A stretch of DNA of 35,502 nt from Alphaproteobacteria bacterium (GTDB lineage: Bacteria > Pseudomonadota > Alphaproteobacteria > UBA2136 > JAPKEQ01): assembly GCA_028821995.1 (NCBI GenBank), contig JAPKEQ010000007.1, positions 1 through 35,502 on the forward strand, given 5' to 3'. The translations under genes were made by a program, and so were the position numbers. The notes under the pieces are model-generated. The model was not told where the DNA came from. It saw only the letters and a list, made by a program, of their open reading frames with translations, and did no database searches. Below, in pieces: positions 9,715 through 18,812 of this stretch. Position 1 is the stretch's first letter. Every line of letters starts with the position of its first letter.

Positions 9715-11450
9715 GAACGGGATATCCTTTTCTTTTTCATATTCTTTTGGCGTTTTTGATTTTGTTTCTCGTCTTGTACAAGTTCTTTTTTAAGAAGCTT
9801 TCCAATAAGTGTTTTGGGAAGCTCTGCACGAAACTCAATTTCAGCAATTTTCTCATAAGGGTTTAGGTGAGCAGCGGCATACCTTTTCAGTTCTTCCGCT
9901 GTAACACTTTCCCCAGCTTTAAGTGCAACAAAGGCTTTAGGTACTTCCCCCTTTTTAGGGTGCGAAATACCAATAACAGCTGCTTCCATAACAGCGCCAT
10001 GACTATATAAAACTTCCTCAATATGGCGCGGATATACTTTAAAGCCTGAAACATTAATCATCTCTTTAAGACGGTCTGTTATAAAGACGTAGCCATCTTC
10101 ATCCATATGACCGACATCACCAGTAAGGAACCAGCTTTTGTAAAACGTATCTTCTGTCTCTTTAGGTCGGCCTGCATAACCTTTCATGACTTGAGGACCA
10201 CGAATTGCAATTTCGCCATCTTCTCCAATACTGCAAGTATCTTTTTTATCTTCTAGGGAGCGGATAGAGATTTCAGTTCCTGGAAGCGGCAAACCTATAG
10301 AGCCTGCTTTATTAAGCCCTCTTGCAGGATTGCAGCACGCCACTGGAGACGTCTCGCTTAAACCGTACCCCTCTACCATATTAGCGCCTGTTTTCTTCGT
10401 AAATTCATCTCGCACTTCAGCTGGAAGCGCAGCGCCGCCAGAAATACAAAACTCAATACTTTTAAGGTTATACCGACCAATATGCTTATAATTTAGCAGC
10501 GCATTATAAAGCGCAGGAACACCTGCAAACATTGTTGGTTTATGCTTTTGAATACCCTTTAAAGTTTGCTTCACATCAAACTTAGGATGCATAAATAAAG
10601 TGCCGCCCCGACGCATACAAAGGTTCATGAGGGCTGTCATGGCAAAGACATGGAAAAATGGAATCACCGCAAAAAATCTATCATGCTCCGAAACGCGCTC
10701 TGCACCTTTACGCCAAATATTAGCTTGCTCCACATTACTCATTAGATTTGTATGTGTTAGCATTGCAGCCTTCGGGAGGCCAGTGGTTCCACCCGTATAT
10801 TGGTAAAGCGCAATATCAGTATCCGGCTGCACGTCCACAGGGTCAGGGTCTGCACCTAAAGAGGAAACCTTTGCCCAGGTCAATACGGTATTCCCCTCAG
10901 GAAGGTTTGCAAGCTTTTCAGGCTTCACAATATTAAAAAGAGCCTTTTTAACCAAAGGTAAATTCGTTGAAAATGGCGCAACAACAATACTACACATATC
11001 AGAGTTATTTAAAGCCGCATAAACTTTATTATACACATGCTTAATGTCTGAAGTAATCGTCAAACGCACGCCACTATCCCTTACAAGTGTGCAAAGCTCT
11101 GCCTCTGTATAAAGTGGGTTAAAATTAACGACCGTTCCACCTGCTACAAGAACACCATAATACCCAATAACGTAATGAAAAGAATTCGGCAAACAAATGC
11201 CTATTTTATCTCCCTGCTTAATCCCTCTTCTTTGCAGGCCACTTGCAAAATTTGAAACCTCTTTCCAGAGCGTTTCATAGGTCATTTTTTTTCCTAAAAA
11301 ATCAAGAGCAACACGTTTAGGATGCTTGCGTGCAGCTTGCTTTAATAAATCATACACAGGCAAATGAGGAGGCTTGAAGTTCCACTCCATACCTTCAGGA
11401 TAAGAAGACTCCCAGATATGTTTATCCACTTTTCTTACCCCCCTTCTCAT
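9711..11450 (-). CDS. fadD: Long-chain fatty acid-CoA ligase
   Basis: 579 aa; ANL superfamily motifs: LYQYTGGTTGLPKAAMLTH, VEGYGLSETSPVACCNP, FLTGDVGHMDEDGYVFITDRLKEMINVSGFKVYPRHIEEVLY, PKTLIGKLLKKEL. 4-nt ATGA overlap with fadA. Start may be GTG at 11429. Confidence 0.92.
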   Translation of the reverse strand: MRRGVRKVDKHIWESSYPEGMEWNFKPPHLPVYDLLKQAARKHPKRVALDFLGKKMTYETLWKEVSNFASGLQRRGIKQGDKIGICLPNSFHYVIGYYGVLVAGGTVVNFNPLYTEAELCTLVRDSGVRLTITSDIKHVYNKVYAALNNSDMCSIVVAPFSTNLPLVKKALFNIVKPEKLANLPEGNTVLTWAKVSSLGADPDPVDVQPDTDIALYQYTGGTTGLPKAAMLTHTNLMSNVEQANIWRKGAERVSEHDRFFAVIPFFHVFAMTALMNLCMRRGGTLFMHPKFDVKQTLKGIQKHKPTMFAGVPALYNALLNYKHIGRYNLKSIEFCISGGAALPAEVRDEFTKKTGANMVEGYGLSETSPVACCNPARGLNKAGSIGLPLPGTEISIRSLEDKKDTCSIGEDGEIAIRGPQVMKGYAGRPKETEDTFYKSWFLTGDVGHMDEDGYVFITDRLKEMINVSGFKVYPRHIEEVLYSHGAVMEAAVIGISHPKKGEVPKAFVALKAGESVTAEELKRYAAAHLNPYEKIAEIEFRAELPKTLIGKLLKKELVQDEKQNQKRQKNMKKKRISRS

Positions 11451-13761
11451 CTAAAAGCCCCGCAATAACACTGGCAATTCTATCCCAAATCTTATCATTA
11501 TTATGCGTTAATACTGTATGCCTATCCGCCACAACGGGGTGAAACTCTTTCGTTTCTGATGGAGACATTTTCAGAATTTTCTCCGCACTCTCTGCTTTGC
11601 TCACAGGGTCGTCATTTGCCTGAAACACATGCAGAGGCGCAGTTACTTTTTGAATAAACTCTGGCGCATCATGCATAAGGTCTCTAAATTCATTAATGGC
11701 CTTTACTGGCATGCTTCTATAGTTAATATCTTTATTTTCTGGTTTGGCTGGGTAAAACGGAACAACGCCGTCCCCACCTGTAAACCAGCTCGAAAAAGCG
11801 TTCACGGTATTCACCATAGGCACAACAGCCATGTTTTTATCATGCACAGAAAGAGGCGCACATACAGGAATAACACCAGCAAGCCCTTCTGGCTGCTCTG
11901 CCGCAAGCTCAAGCGCAAGCAAGCCACCCGTTGAGAACCCAACAACAACGACATGCTCAACATGCGCCTTAAGAATACGGTAGTTTCTACGCACAGACTT
12001 AATCCAGTCCTCTCGGCTGCGCGCCATAAGGTCCCATGGGGATGTGCCATGCCCTGGTAGACGCATACCAAGAACCTCAAACCCCTTAGCGTGCAAGTCC
12101 CTACCGAAATCTTTAAGTTCTGCAGGAGAAGATAAAAACCCATGAACCAGTAGCACACCCACTTTGCTTTTACGCTTAGGGTGAACCCAAAGGTATGGTG
12201 CGCCACTTTTTGTTGCTTCTTCGCGTGAGTTTATTTCAAGATAACGAGATTTTTTAAAGTGTCTGCGGTTCCATTGGAAAGCGTGTTCTTCATCATCCAT
12301 AAGATGGCTTGCCCATTGGCGTTCATCATCAACAACAAAGTCACTCATTGCTTTTTCAACAGCTTTTGTCACCTTCACAAGAGGCATGACCTCATTATAA
12401 TAAACCTGAACAGGATGCTCGAGCCTTACACTTGATTTAACAAATTCCTCAGAGAATTTATCTGTAAAAATATAGTCATCTTCATTGTTTTCAATAAGAC
12501 CTGCCTTTACAGCTGTATCAAGGAACACCTTAAGATCCTCTGCCTCTCCGTCTGCTAGCCAGCGGTAACGGTCAGGCCAAACAAGAGAGCGGTGCAAATG
12601 CACACCTACAGCACTTTGCAAAGATTTAGCTGCAAGATAAATAGTTTTTGCAACATCTGAACGTCTAAAGCCCTGTTCTCCAGTATCGTAAAGGTTTTTA
12701 AGAACAACAGATGCGAGATGCGCAACATTCACGGTTATATTTTCATATATGTCTTCCATATACTGGTCGCGGATACGATTTGTTTCTCTCTCTAAGGCAC
12801 CAACCAGCACACGCTCAAACATACGACCACCAGAATCCTTCAATCCAAAAAGATCATCCAAGGAATCAATTTGTTCAAAGTAACGGTTTAATAAGAATGT
12901 TTTCCAGAACCCCCAGCTCAAAGAAGGCTGGAAGGGTGTACCCATACGAATATCCATATCAGTATCCTTGAGAAGAAGGTTCCCCTCAATGACCATTTCC
13001 TCTTTAACGCTATCTGGCATGCTTCGCGCAAGCCAGCTCGCAGCAGTGCTTAAAATATTGTCATCAACACGAATCGGATAAAACGTAATATTACTTGGCA
13101 CGATAAGCGTTGGCTTGCGCGCTTGTTCCATCATCTCTGCAACACTTGCAAGCCCAAGAGATTTTCTCCAATGCTCAATACGACGCTCATCGCCAGCATC
13201 ATAAACATCAATAATACGTCTCTTAAAAATTTCAAGCATAAGCGCAAGTACAGCTGCCCCTCTATGATGCTTTCTATGCACTTGATGGAACCCAGAGAAG
13301 ATACCAAACTCCCCCTCATCATCCATCACACGGCGATCTTTAATCATGCCACCTTCTGGGAAAAGAACAACTTTACGCCCACGCAAAATTTCAGCGGCCA
13401 TAAACGGCAAAAGACCTTCAAGGCGATTAGGAACTGCACCAACCTTTGACATAGCCGTACGCAGACGCTCGCTCGATTGAAACAGAGAAACATCTGCTAC
13501 GCTTCTTGTCAGCGCGCCCGTTTCTTTCATCAAAATATAAGGGGGAATTAAAGTTTCAAAACGTGCAAAGTGATTAAAGAGGAAAATTTGGCCATTTTGC
13601 ATCGTGTCTTCTTGCGTGGTATGAACTTGAATATTAATACCAAGACGCTTTCTGATACGCGAAATACGATCAACTGCTTTTTCGCAGTAATCTACATCGA
13701 ACTCAAAATGACTTGCGTCCTGAAGCCAGGGCAAATCTGCTGTTTTATTTTTTTTTGTCAT
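11422..13761 (-). CDS. Fusion: PlsC/GPAT-like acyltransferase (N-terminal) plus alpha/beta hydrolase (C-terminal)
   Basis: 779 aa; NHFARFET (HX4E acyltransferase motif I-like), VVLFPEGGMI (motif III-like); C-terminal VGVLLVHGFLSSPAELKDF, GFSTGG nucleophile elbow, DRHTVLTHNND catalytic His region. Confidence 0.85.
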   Translation of the reverse strand: MTKKNKTADLPWLQDASHFEFDVDYCEKAVDRISRIRKRLGINIQVHTTQEDTMQNGQIFLFNHFARFETLIPPYILMKETGALTRSVADVSLFQSSERLRTAMSKVGAVPNRLEGLLPFMAAEILRGRKVVLFPEGGMIKDRRVMDDEGEFGIFSGFHQVHRKHHRGAAVLALMLEIFKRRIIDVYDAGDERRIEHWRKSLGLASVAEMMEQARKPTLIVPSNITFYPIRVDDNILSTAASWLARSMPDSVKEEMVIEGNLLLKDTDMDIRMGTPFQPSLSWGFWKTFLLNRYFEQIDSLDDLFGLKDSGGRMFERVLVGALERETNRIRDQYMEDIYENITVNVAHLASVVLKNLYDTGEQGFRRSDVAKTIYLAAKSLQSAVGVHLHRSLVWPDRYRWLADGEAEDLKVFLDTAVKAGLIENNEDDYIFTDKFSEEFVKSSVRLEHPVQVYYNEVMPLVKVTKAVEKAMSDFVVDDERQWASHLMDDEEHAFQWNRRHFKKSRYLEINSREEATKSGAPYLWVHPKRKSKVGVLLVHGFLSSPAELKDFGRDLHAKGFEVLGMRLPGHGTSPWDLMARSREDWIKSVRRNYRILKAHVEHVVVVGFSTGGLLALELAAEQPEGLAGVIPVCAPLSVHDKNMAVVPMVNTVNAFSSWFTGGDGVVPFYPAKPENKDINYRSMPVKAINEFRDLMHDAPEFIQKVTAPLHVFQANDDPVSKAESAEKILKMSPSETKEFHPVVADRHTVLTHNNDKIWDRIASVIAGLLDEKGGKKSG

Positions 13762-13950
13762 GCGTATCCGCCTTAAACCGTAACCCCTCTTTATAGGGCA
13801 CTCCTAAAATGTATCATAAAACAATAAAATAGATGTACACTCCCATCACCTTCGCCTGACTAAAATAGGTGCTTCACAACCTGATATGTTGCATTTGCGT
13901 CATGACATCTTGTATGGTGTCAGCAATTCAAATAAAAATTGATAAAAAAA

Positions 13951-15072
13951 ATGGCCACGCAGCCTTACCCAAAAAAACTGATCTTACAAAGAACCGTCGC
14001 CCACTATAGGGTGCCCCTTTTTAACGAGCTCAGCAAACATGGCTGGACTGTCATTTCTGCAAGCAATTTCCCAAACAAAATATCCGCGCTCCATACACAG
14101 ACTACGCCCCACCCTTTCCAAATGTTCATAAAATTTTGGTTTCCTCAAAAGAGCAACCCTTACCTGTGCCATGTTCCCTTCTTTAAAATTTTAAAAAAGA
14201 ACCAACCTGAAATAATCCTCATGGAAGCAGGTTCCACCATGACAAGCACATGGCTTGCTGCACTATGGAGCAGGTTCAAAAAAAATAAAGGCACTAAAAT
14301 CATATTTTGGGGGCATGGCGCCCTTGTCGCAAATAAATCTGGGATAAAATCTAAACTTGCAGCGGCCCTTAAGATATGGCTTATCAATAGCGTGGATGGC
14401 TATCTGTGCTATACAGAATCAGATAAAGCTTGCCTTGAGAGCTACAACCTTAAAACACCCATCTTTATAGCTGGGAACACTGTTGATATTTCAGCACCGC
14501 AAAAATTGCGCAAGGAACCATCTAAAGGCATGGCAAAGAATCTTCTTTTTGTTGGAAGATTAACAGATGACAAAAAAGTGCCTGAACTTATTCAGCTATT
14601 TAAGAACCTCAAACAAAACCACTCAGACCTTATCCTAACAATTATTGGAGATGGCCCACTTCAAGATATGGTCTCAAAAGAAGCTAAAGGTATTCAAGGC
14701 CTCAATATTGCTGGTGCTATATATGAAGAAGAAAAAATCGCACAGTATTACAATAATGCTGACATTTACATCACCCTCGGCGCCGCTGGGCTTGGCGTCA
14801 ATCACGCACTTGCATATGGCCTTCCTGTACTTTGCTATAAGGATTCAGAAACAGGCCCGCATCATCACCCAGAAATTGATCATGTCAAAGAAGGCGTTAC
14901 AGGCTGGCAAGTTTCTCCTTACTCAAAAAAAGCTATGCATGATAAGCTAGAAGCCTTATTGAAGCAGCCTGTTAAAGCAGAAATGTTTTCCAACATTACA
15001 AGCTATGCGGATAGCGCTTTGAGTATTGAACACATGGCACAAAATATTTTAAAGATGGAATCAGAAGTTTAG
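13951..15072 (+). CDS. Glycosyltransferase (GT4/GT1-like)
   Basis: ORF 13939..15072 begins at TTG; ATG at 13951. NLLFVGRLTDDKKVPELIQLFKNLKQNHSDLILTIIGDGPLQDMV, YNNADIYITLGAAGLGVNHALAYGLPVLCY (GT-B C-terminal nucleotide-sugar binding region). Confidence 0.88.
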   Translation: MATQPYPKKLILQRTVAHYRVPLFNELSKHGWTVISASNFPNKISALHTQTTPHPFQMFIKFWFPQKSNPYLCHVPFFKILKKNQPEIILMEAGSTMTSTWLAALWSRFKKNKGTKIIFWGHGALVANKSGIKSKLAAALKIWLINSVDGYLCYTESDKACLESYNLKTPIFIAGNTVDISAPQKLRKEPSKGMAKNLLFVGRLTDDKKVPELIQLFKNLKQNHSDLILTIIGDGPLQDMVSKEAKGIQGLNIAGAIYEEEKIAQYYNNADIYITLGAAGLGVNHALAYGLPVLCYKDSETGPHHHPEIDHVKEGVTGWQVSPYSKKAMHDKLEALLKQPVKAEMFSNITSYADSALSIEHMAQNILKMESEV

Positions 15073-15077
15073 CCCAT

Positions 15078-16355
15078 ATGAAACGCATCAGACAAACGCT
15101 TCAGCATAAAGTTGTGCATCAGTTTTTAACTTACGGTATTCTCAATAGCCTTGGCGCTGCTATCCCGCTTTTAAGCATTCCTATTATTACACGATTTTTT
15201 ACGCCAGAAGAGTACGGGTACATGGGGCTTACTCTTGCAATCGTTTCGCTGCTCTCTCAGGTATTACAGCTCGGATTAACCCATTTAATTGCAAAAGAAT
15301 TCCATGAACATACAACAAAAGATCGCGCCGTCTCTCATGGCATGATGGCAGGACTTATGGTTGGCGCTGGCCTCTTTTTGTTTATCGCCATGCTGGCTTT
15401 AAAACCCATTCTACCATGGACACAAAACCTAGAAACACAGCATCTCAGCTTGATGATTTTAAGCGGAACTATGCTTGCGCTTTGGTTCATTTACACTACC
15501 GTTCAGCAGTTTCATCAAAAGGCTTTTTCTGTAGGCCTTGCAGGCATTATACAGAACGCCCTTATATACGGCGCAGTACTTGTTATGCTTTATACATATG
15601 CCGCGGCAAGCTGGGATATTTTCCTAATTTGCCAAGCCACCGTACAAACAACACTCACCCTTTTTGCTCTTTTTTGGTTACGCAAACAAGGCGAACTTAC
15701 ATTCGCGATTCATAAGGCACATATAAAAGCACGCCTCAAACATGCTCTTAGCTTTTCTCTCCCAATGGTTCCCTTTATGCTTGGCACAACCCTTATGATT
15801 ACATCAGATCGCATACTTATTGAGTATTTTATCGGCGTTAAAGATGTTGGATTTTACACGCTTGCCTACCAAATTTCTTCTGTGCTTTTGTTGGCTGGTA
15901 TTTCTCTTAATCATGCATGGAGACCCTGGTGCATGAAATACTTAAACGAGCACAAAACAAAGTCCTATCAAAAACCTCTGCGCCTTGTTCTGACCATGGC
16001 TACGTTTATGTGCCTTACAGCACTAGGATACGGATATGCTGCACCATTTATTTTTGCACCATGGATTCCTGAAAACTACAACGTAGCTTTCACTCTTGTG
16101 CCCATCATGTCCATTAGCGCTGCGCTTTATTGCACCATTCACTATATTTCTCCATTTTACCTGCATCTTGGGCAAACCCGCGCCATTGGAAAAACCATCT
16201 TTCTTGCCTCCCTTCTCAATATTATTTTGAACATTGCCCTTATTCCTAAATATGGCGCTTGGGGCGCAGCGCTCAGCACATTCATAAGCACAACCATCAG
16301 CATTGCTGCACTGCTTATTCGTCTCAGGCACTGTCCAAAACCAAAGACTGCTTGA
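15078..16355 (+). CDS. Polysaccharide biosynthesis / O-antigen flippase-like membrane protein (Wzx/MATE-like)
   Basis: 425 aa, many TM segments; N-terminal FLTYGILNSLGAAIPLLSIPIITRFFTPEEYGYMGLTLAI and C-terminal KTIFLASLLNIILNIALIPKYGAWGAALSTFISTTISIAALL are typical of the family. Confidence 0.88.
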   Translation: MKRIRQTLQHKVVHQFLTYGILNSLGAAIPLLSIPIITRFFTPEEYGYMGLTLAIVSLLSQVLQLGLTHLIAKEFHEHTTKDRAVSHGMMAGLMVGAGLFLFIAMLALKPILPWTQNLETQHLSLMILSGTMLALWFIYTTVQQFHQKAFSVGLAGIIQNALIYGAVLVMLYTYAAASWDIFLICQATVQTTLTLFALFWLRKQGELTFAIHKAHIKARLKHALSFSLPMVPFMLGTTLMITSDRILIEYFIGVKDVGFYTLAYQISSVLLLAGISLNHAWRPWCMKYLNEHKTKSYQKPLRLVLTMATFMCLTALGYGYAAPFIFAPWIPENYNVAFTLVPIMSISAALYCTIHYISPFYLHLGQTRAIGKTIFLASLLNIILNIALIPKYGAWGAALSTFISTTISIAALLIRLRHCPKPKTA

Positions 16356-16431
16356 CGAACGGGCTACCCCCCTTTACCGTAAGGACATATCTATCTTGTT
16401 CTTGCCATTTTTTTATAGGGAGTTTCTCCCC

Positions 16432-16836
16432 ATGACAGTTATAGACACTTACACGCGCGCAGTTATTCAAAACCTGATTAACTCCGCAAATTTCCTGCCA
16501 CACTCTCTCGGCATTCACCAGTTTGGCCTCTATGAAGTTGAAAATCTTTTTAAGCTTAACCTTGCCCTTCATCTGGAAGCTGCGCGCACCAACAGATACG
16601 CAAACCAAATGTACAGCCCTGCACCAGCAGTTATTTATACCTGCCCTTATGTATACTTTTGCTATATTGGCATGGGCACGTTAGAGCTCATTCAGCTGCA
16701 TGAGTATGACCCTGTTATATCCATAGATGCCATAGAAAAAATGATTGCTACTGGGGAGTTGACGCATGGCGAAAAAATAAGTGCGCCCCCTCCGTACCAA
16801 GGCGTATCGATGACACAAATCATCATCCCGAATTAA
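16432..16836 (+). CDS. Hypothetical protein
   Basis: In-frame ATG at 16432 after TATAGGGAGTTTCTCCCC; 134 aa MTVIDTYTRAVIQNLINSANFLPHSLG...; followed by a terminator. No family recognised. Confidence 0.55.
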   Translation: MTVIDTYTRAVIQNLINSANFLPHSLGIHQFGLYEVENLFKLNLALHLEAARTNRYANQMYSPAPAVIYTCPYVYFCYIGMGTLELIQLHEYDPVISIDAIEKMIATGELTHGEKISAPPPYQGVSMTQIIIPN

Positions 16837-16843
16837 GCGAAGT

Positions 16844-16877
16844 TAAAAAGAGTGTCCATATGGGCGCTCTTTTTTGA
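16844..16877 (+). terminator. Rho-independent terminator after the 134-aa hypothetical gene
   Basis: AAAAAGAGTGTCC-ATAT-GGGCGCTCTTTTTT hairpin with T tract. Confidence 0.75.
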
Positions 16878-16890
16878 TACAATACTTCAC

Positions 16891-17487
16891 ATGAAAGCTT
16901 TTACATCAGTCATAAGCCCAGTAGCGGCCCTTACGCTTGATAATATCGATACCGATATCATCATCCCTAAACAATTTCTAAAAACCATTAAGCGCACAGG
17001 CCTTGGCATTCATGCTTTTAATGACATGCGCTACCTTGCCGATGGGTCAGATAACCCTGATTTCATTTTAAACCAGCCCCCTTATGATACGGCTCAAATC
17101 TTACTCTCTGGTAAAAATTTTGGCTGTGGAAGCTCCCGCGAACACGCGCCCTGGGCAATCCTTGACCAAGGCATAGAATGCATCCTCGCTGAAAGCTTTG
17201 CGGATATTTTCTTTAATAACAGCAGTAAAAACGGACTGCTCCTGATTGACCTCCCAGAAGATACTTTGCAAGAAATTCACAACCAAACATCAGACGGAAG
17301 CCCGCTCTGCGTTGACCTTAAAAATCAAAAACTCTCAACAGAAACAAATTCTTGGCTTTTTGAAATTGAACCAGAGCGTAAAGAGCGCCTCCTGCTTGGC
17401 CTTGATGATATTAAACGTACAGAGTCCCATGAAGACTCAATACAATCCTATGAGAAAAAGCAAGCTGCCGAAAAGCCTTGGCTTTAA
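16891..17487 (+). CDS. leuD: 3-isopropylmalate dehydratase small subunit
   Basis: Start ATG 16891 (ORF 16852 start lies in the terminator). MKAFTSVISPVAALTLDNIDTDIIIPKQFLKTIKRTGLG, GKNFGCGSSREHAPWAILDQGIECILAESFADIFFNNSSKNGLL. Confidence 0.95.
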   Translation: MKAFTSVISPVAALTLDNIDTDIIIPKQFLKTIKRTGLGIHAFNDMRYLADGSDNPDFILNQPPYDTAQILLSGKNFGCGSSREHAPWAILDQGIECILAESFADIFFNNSSKNGLLLIDLPEDTLQEIHNQTSDGSPLCVDLKNQKLSTETNSWLFEIEPERKERLLLGLDDIKRTESHEDSIQSYEKKQAAEKPWL

Positions 17488-17541
17488 AGGATCAAAACGC
17501 TAAAATGAGCCCGTCTGCAAATAACATAAGGTAAGAATGGC

Positions 17542-18669
17542 GTGGAAAAACAAACATACTCTTTACTCTTTTTAGACGGTGATGGCATCGGCCCTGAAGT
17601 AAATGCCGAAGTAAAAAAAGTTATTAGCTGGCTAAACGATAACACCACTTATACATTTTCAATGGATGAAGGCCTTGTTGGCGGTGCAGCAATTGACGCC
17701 GAAGGGACGCCTTATCCAAATTCAACGCAAAAGAAAGCCAAGGTAGCAGACGCCATTTTCCTTGGCGCCGTTGGCGGCCCTAAATGGGCAGATGTTGATT
17801 TTTCAAACCGTCCAGAACAAGGCCTTTTAAACCTCAGACAAGACCTTAACCTTTTCGCCAACTTGCGACCTGCCTTTGTATTTGATTGCCTGCAAGAAGC
17901 ATCTGCCCTTAAAGCGGCCTATGCCAGCGGCGTTGACGTGCTTATTATCCGCGAACTCACAGGTGGTCTCTACTTTGGAGAACCACGTGGCCTTACAGGT
18001 AAAGAGGGTGCGCGCGAAGGCTTTAACACTTTAAGATACAACGAAGAAGAAATACGGCGCATTGCAAAATTTGCGTTTGAAACCTCCCGTAAAGGAAACC
18101 GTCGCATTTGCTCTGTTGATAAAGCAAACGTACTTGAAAGCATGGTGCTCTGGCGTAAGGTTGTAAATGAAGTGGCTGAAGATTATCCAGATGTTGAGCT
18201 GACTCATATGTATGTGGATAATGCCGCCATGCAAATGGTTATGGAACCCACTCAATTTGACATCATCCTGACTGAAAACATGTTTGGCGACATTCTGTCA
18301 GATCTTTCAGCGTCTCTTACAGGCTCTATTGGCATGCTGCCATCTGCCAGTCTTGGCCTAAGGGATAAATCAGGCTTTGCAAAAGGCGTTTTTGAACCTG
18401 TACATGGCAGTGCACCAGATATTGCAAACAAAAATATAGCCAATCCAACAGCCGCTATTTTAAGCCTCAGCATGTTCTTGAAACATAGCCTTGGTGACAT
18501 CACCACAGCACGCCTTGTTGTAAGCGCAGTACAATTTGTACTTGCCAGCGGTGTGCGCACATCTGACATTATGGAAGAAGGCTGTGTAGAAGTCTCTACA
18601 ACGGAGATGGGTAACCAAATTCTACAAGCTCTTGACCAAATTCTTGCCATGCAAAAGAACGCGAGTTAG
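17542..18669 (+). CDS. leuB: 3-isopropylmalate dehydrogenase
   Basis: 375 aa; LLFLDGDGIGPEV, IRELTGGLYFGEPRG, DKANVLESMVLWR, NMFGDILSDLSASLTGSIGMLPSASL, EPVHGSAPDIANKNIANPTAAILS. Confidence 0.96.
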   Translation: MEKQTYSLLFLDGDGIGPEVNAEVKKVISWLNDNTTYTFSMDEGLVGGAAIDAEGTPYPNSTQKKAKVADAIFLGAVGGPKWADVDFSNRPEQGLLNLRQDLNLFANLRPAFVFDCLQEASALKAAYASGVDVLIIRELTGGLYFGEPRGLTGKEGAREGFNTLRYNEEEIRRIAKFAFETSRKGNRRICSVDKANVLESMVLWRKVVNEVAEDYPDVELTHMYVDNAAMQMVMEPTQFDIILTENMFGDILSDLSASLTGSIGMLPSASLGLRDKSGFAKGVFEPVHGSAPDIANKNIANPTAAILSLSMFLKHSLGDITTARLVVSAVQFVLASGVRTSDIMEEGCVEVSTTEMGNQILQALDQILAMQKNAS

Positions 18670-18812
18670 GCTACTAAGCAGATGGATATGGAGTTAAAAT
18701 TAAACTTACCTCCCCATTTATTTAAAGCATAAAATGTTGCTTTCGGATGATGTTTTTAAACTTAAAAAATCGCCTTAATAAAAAATTTTAGAAATTGAAT
18801 AGGAGACAACAA

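Noticed and set aside
16852-16890. Upstream start of leuD (MSIWALFFDTILH)
   Set aside because: GTG start lies inside a terminator hairpin; ATG 16891 gives a normal LeuD N-terminus.
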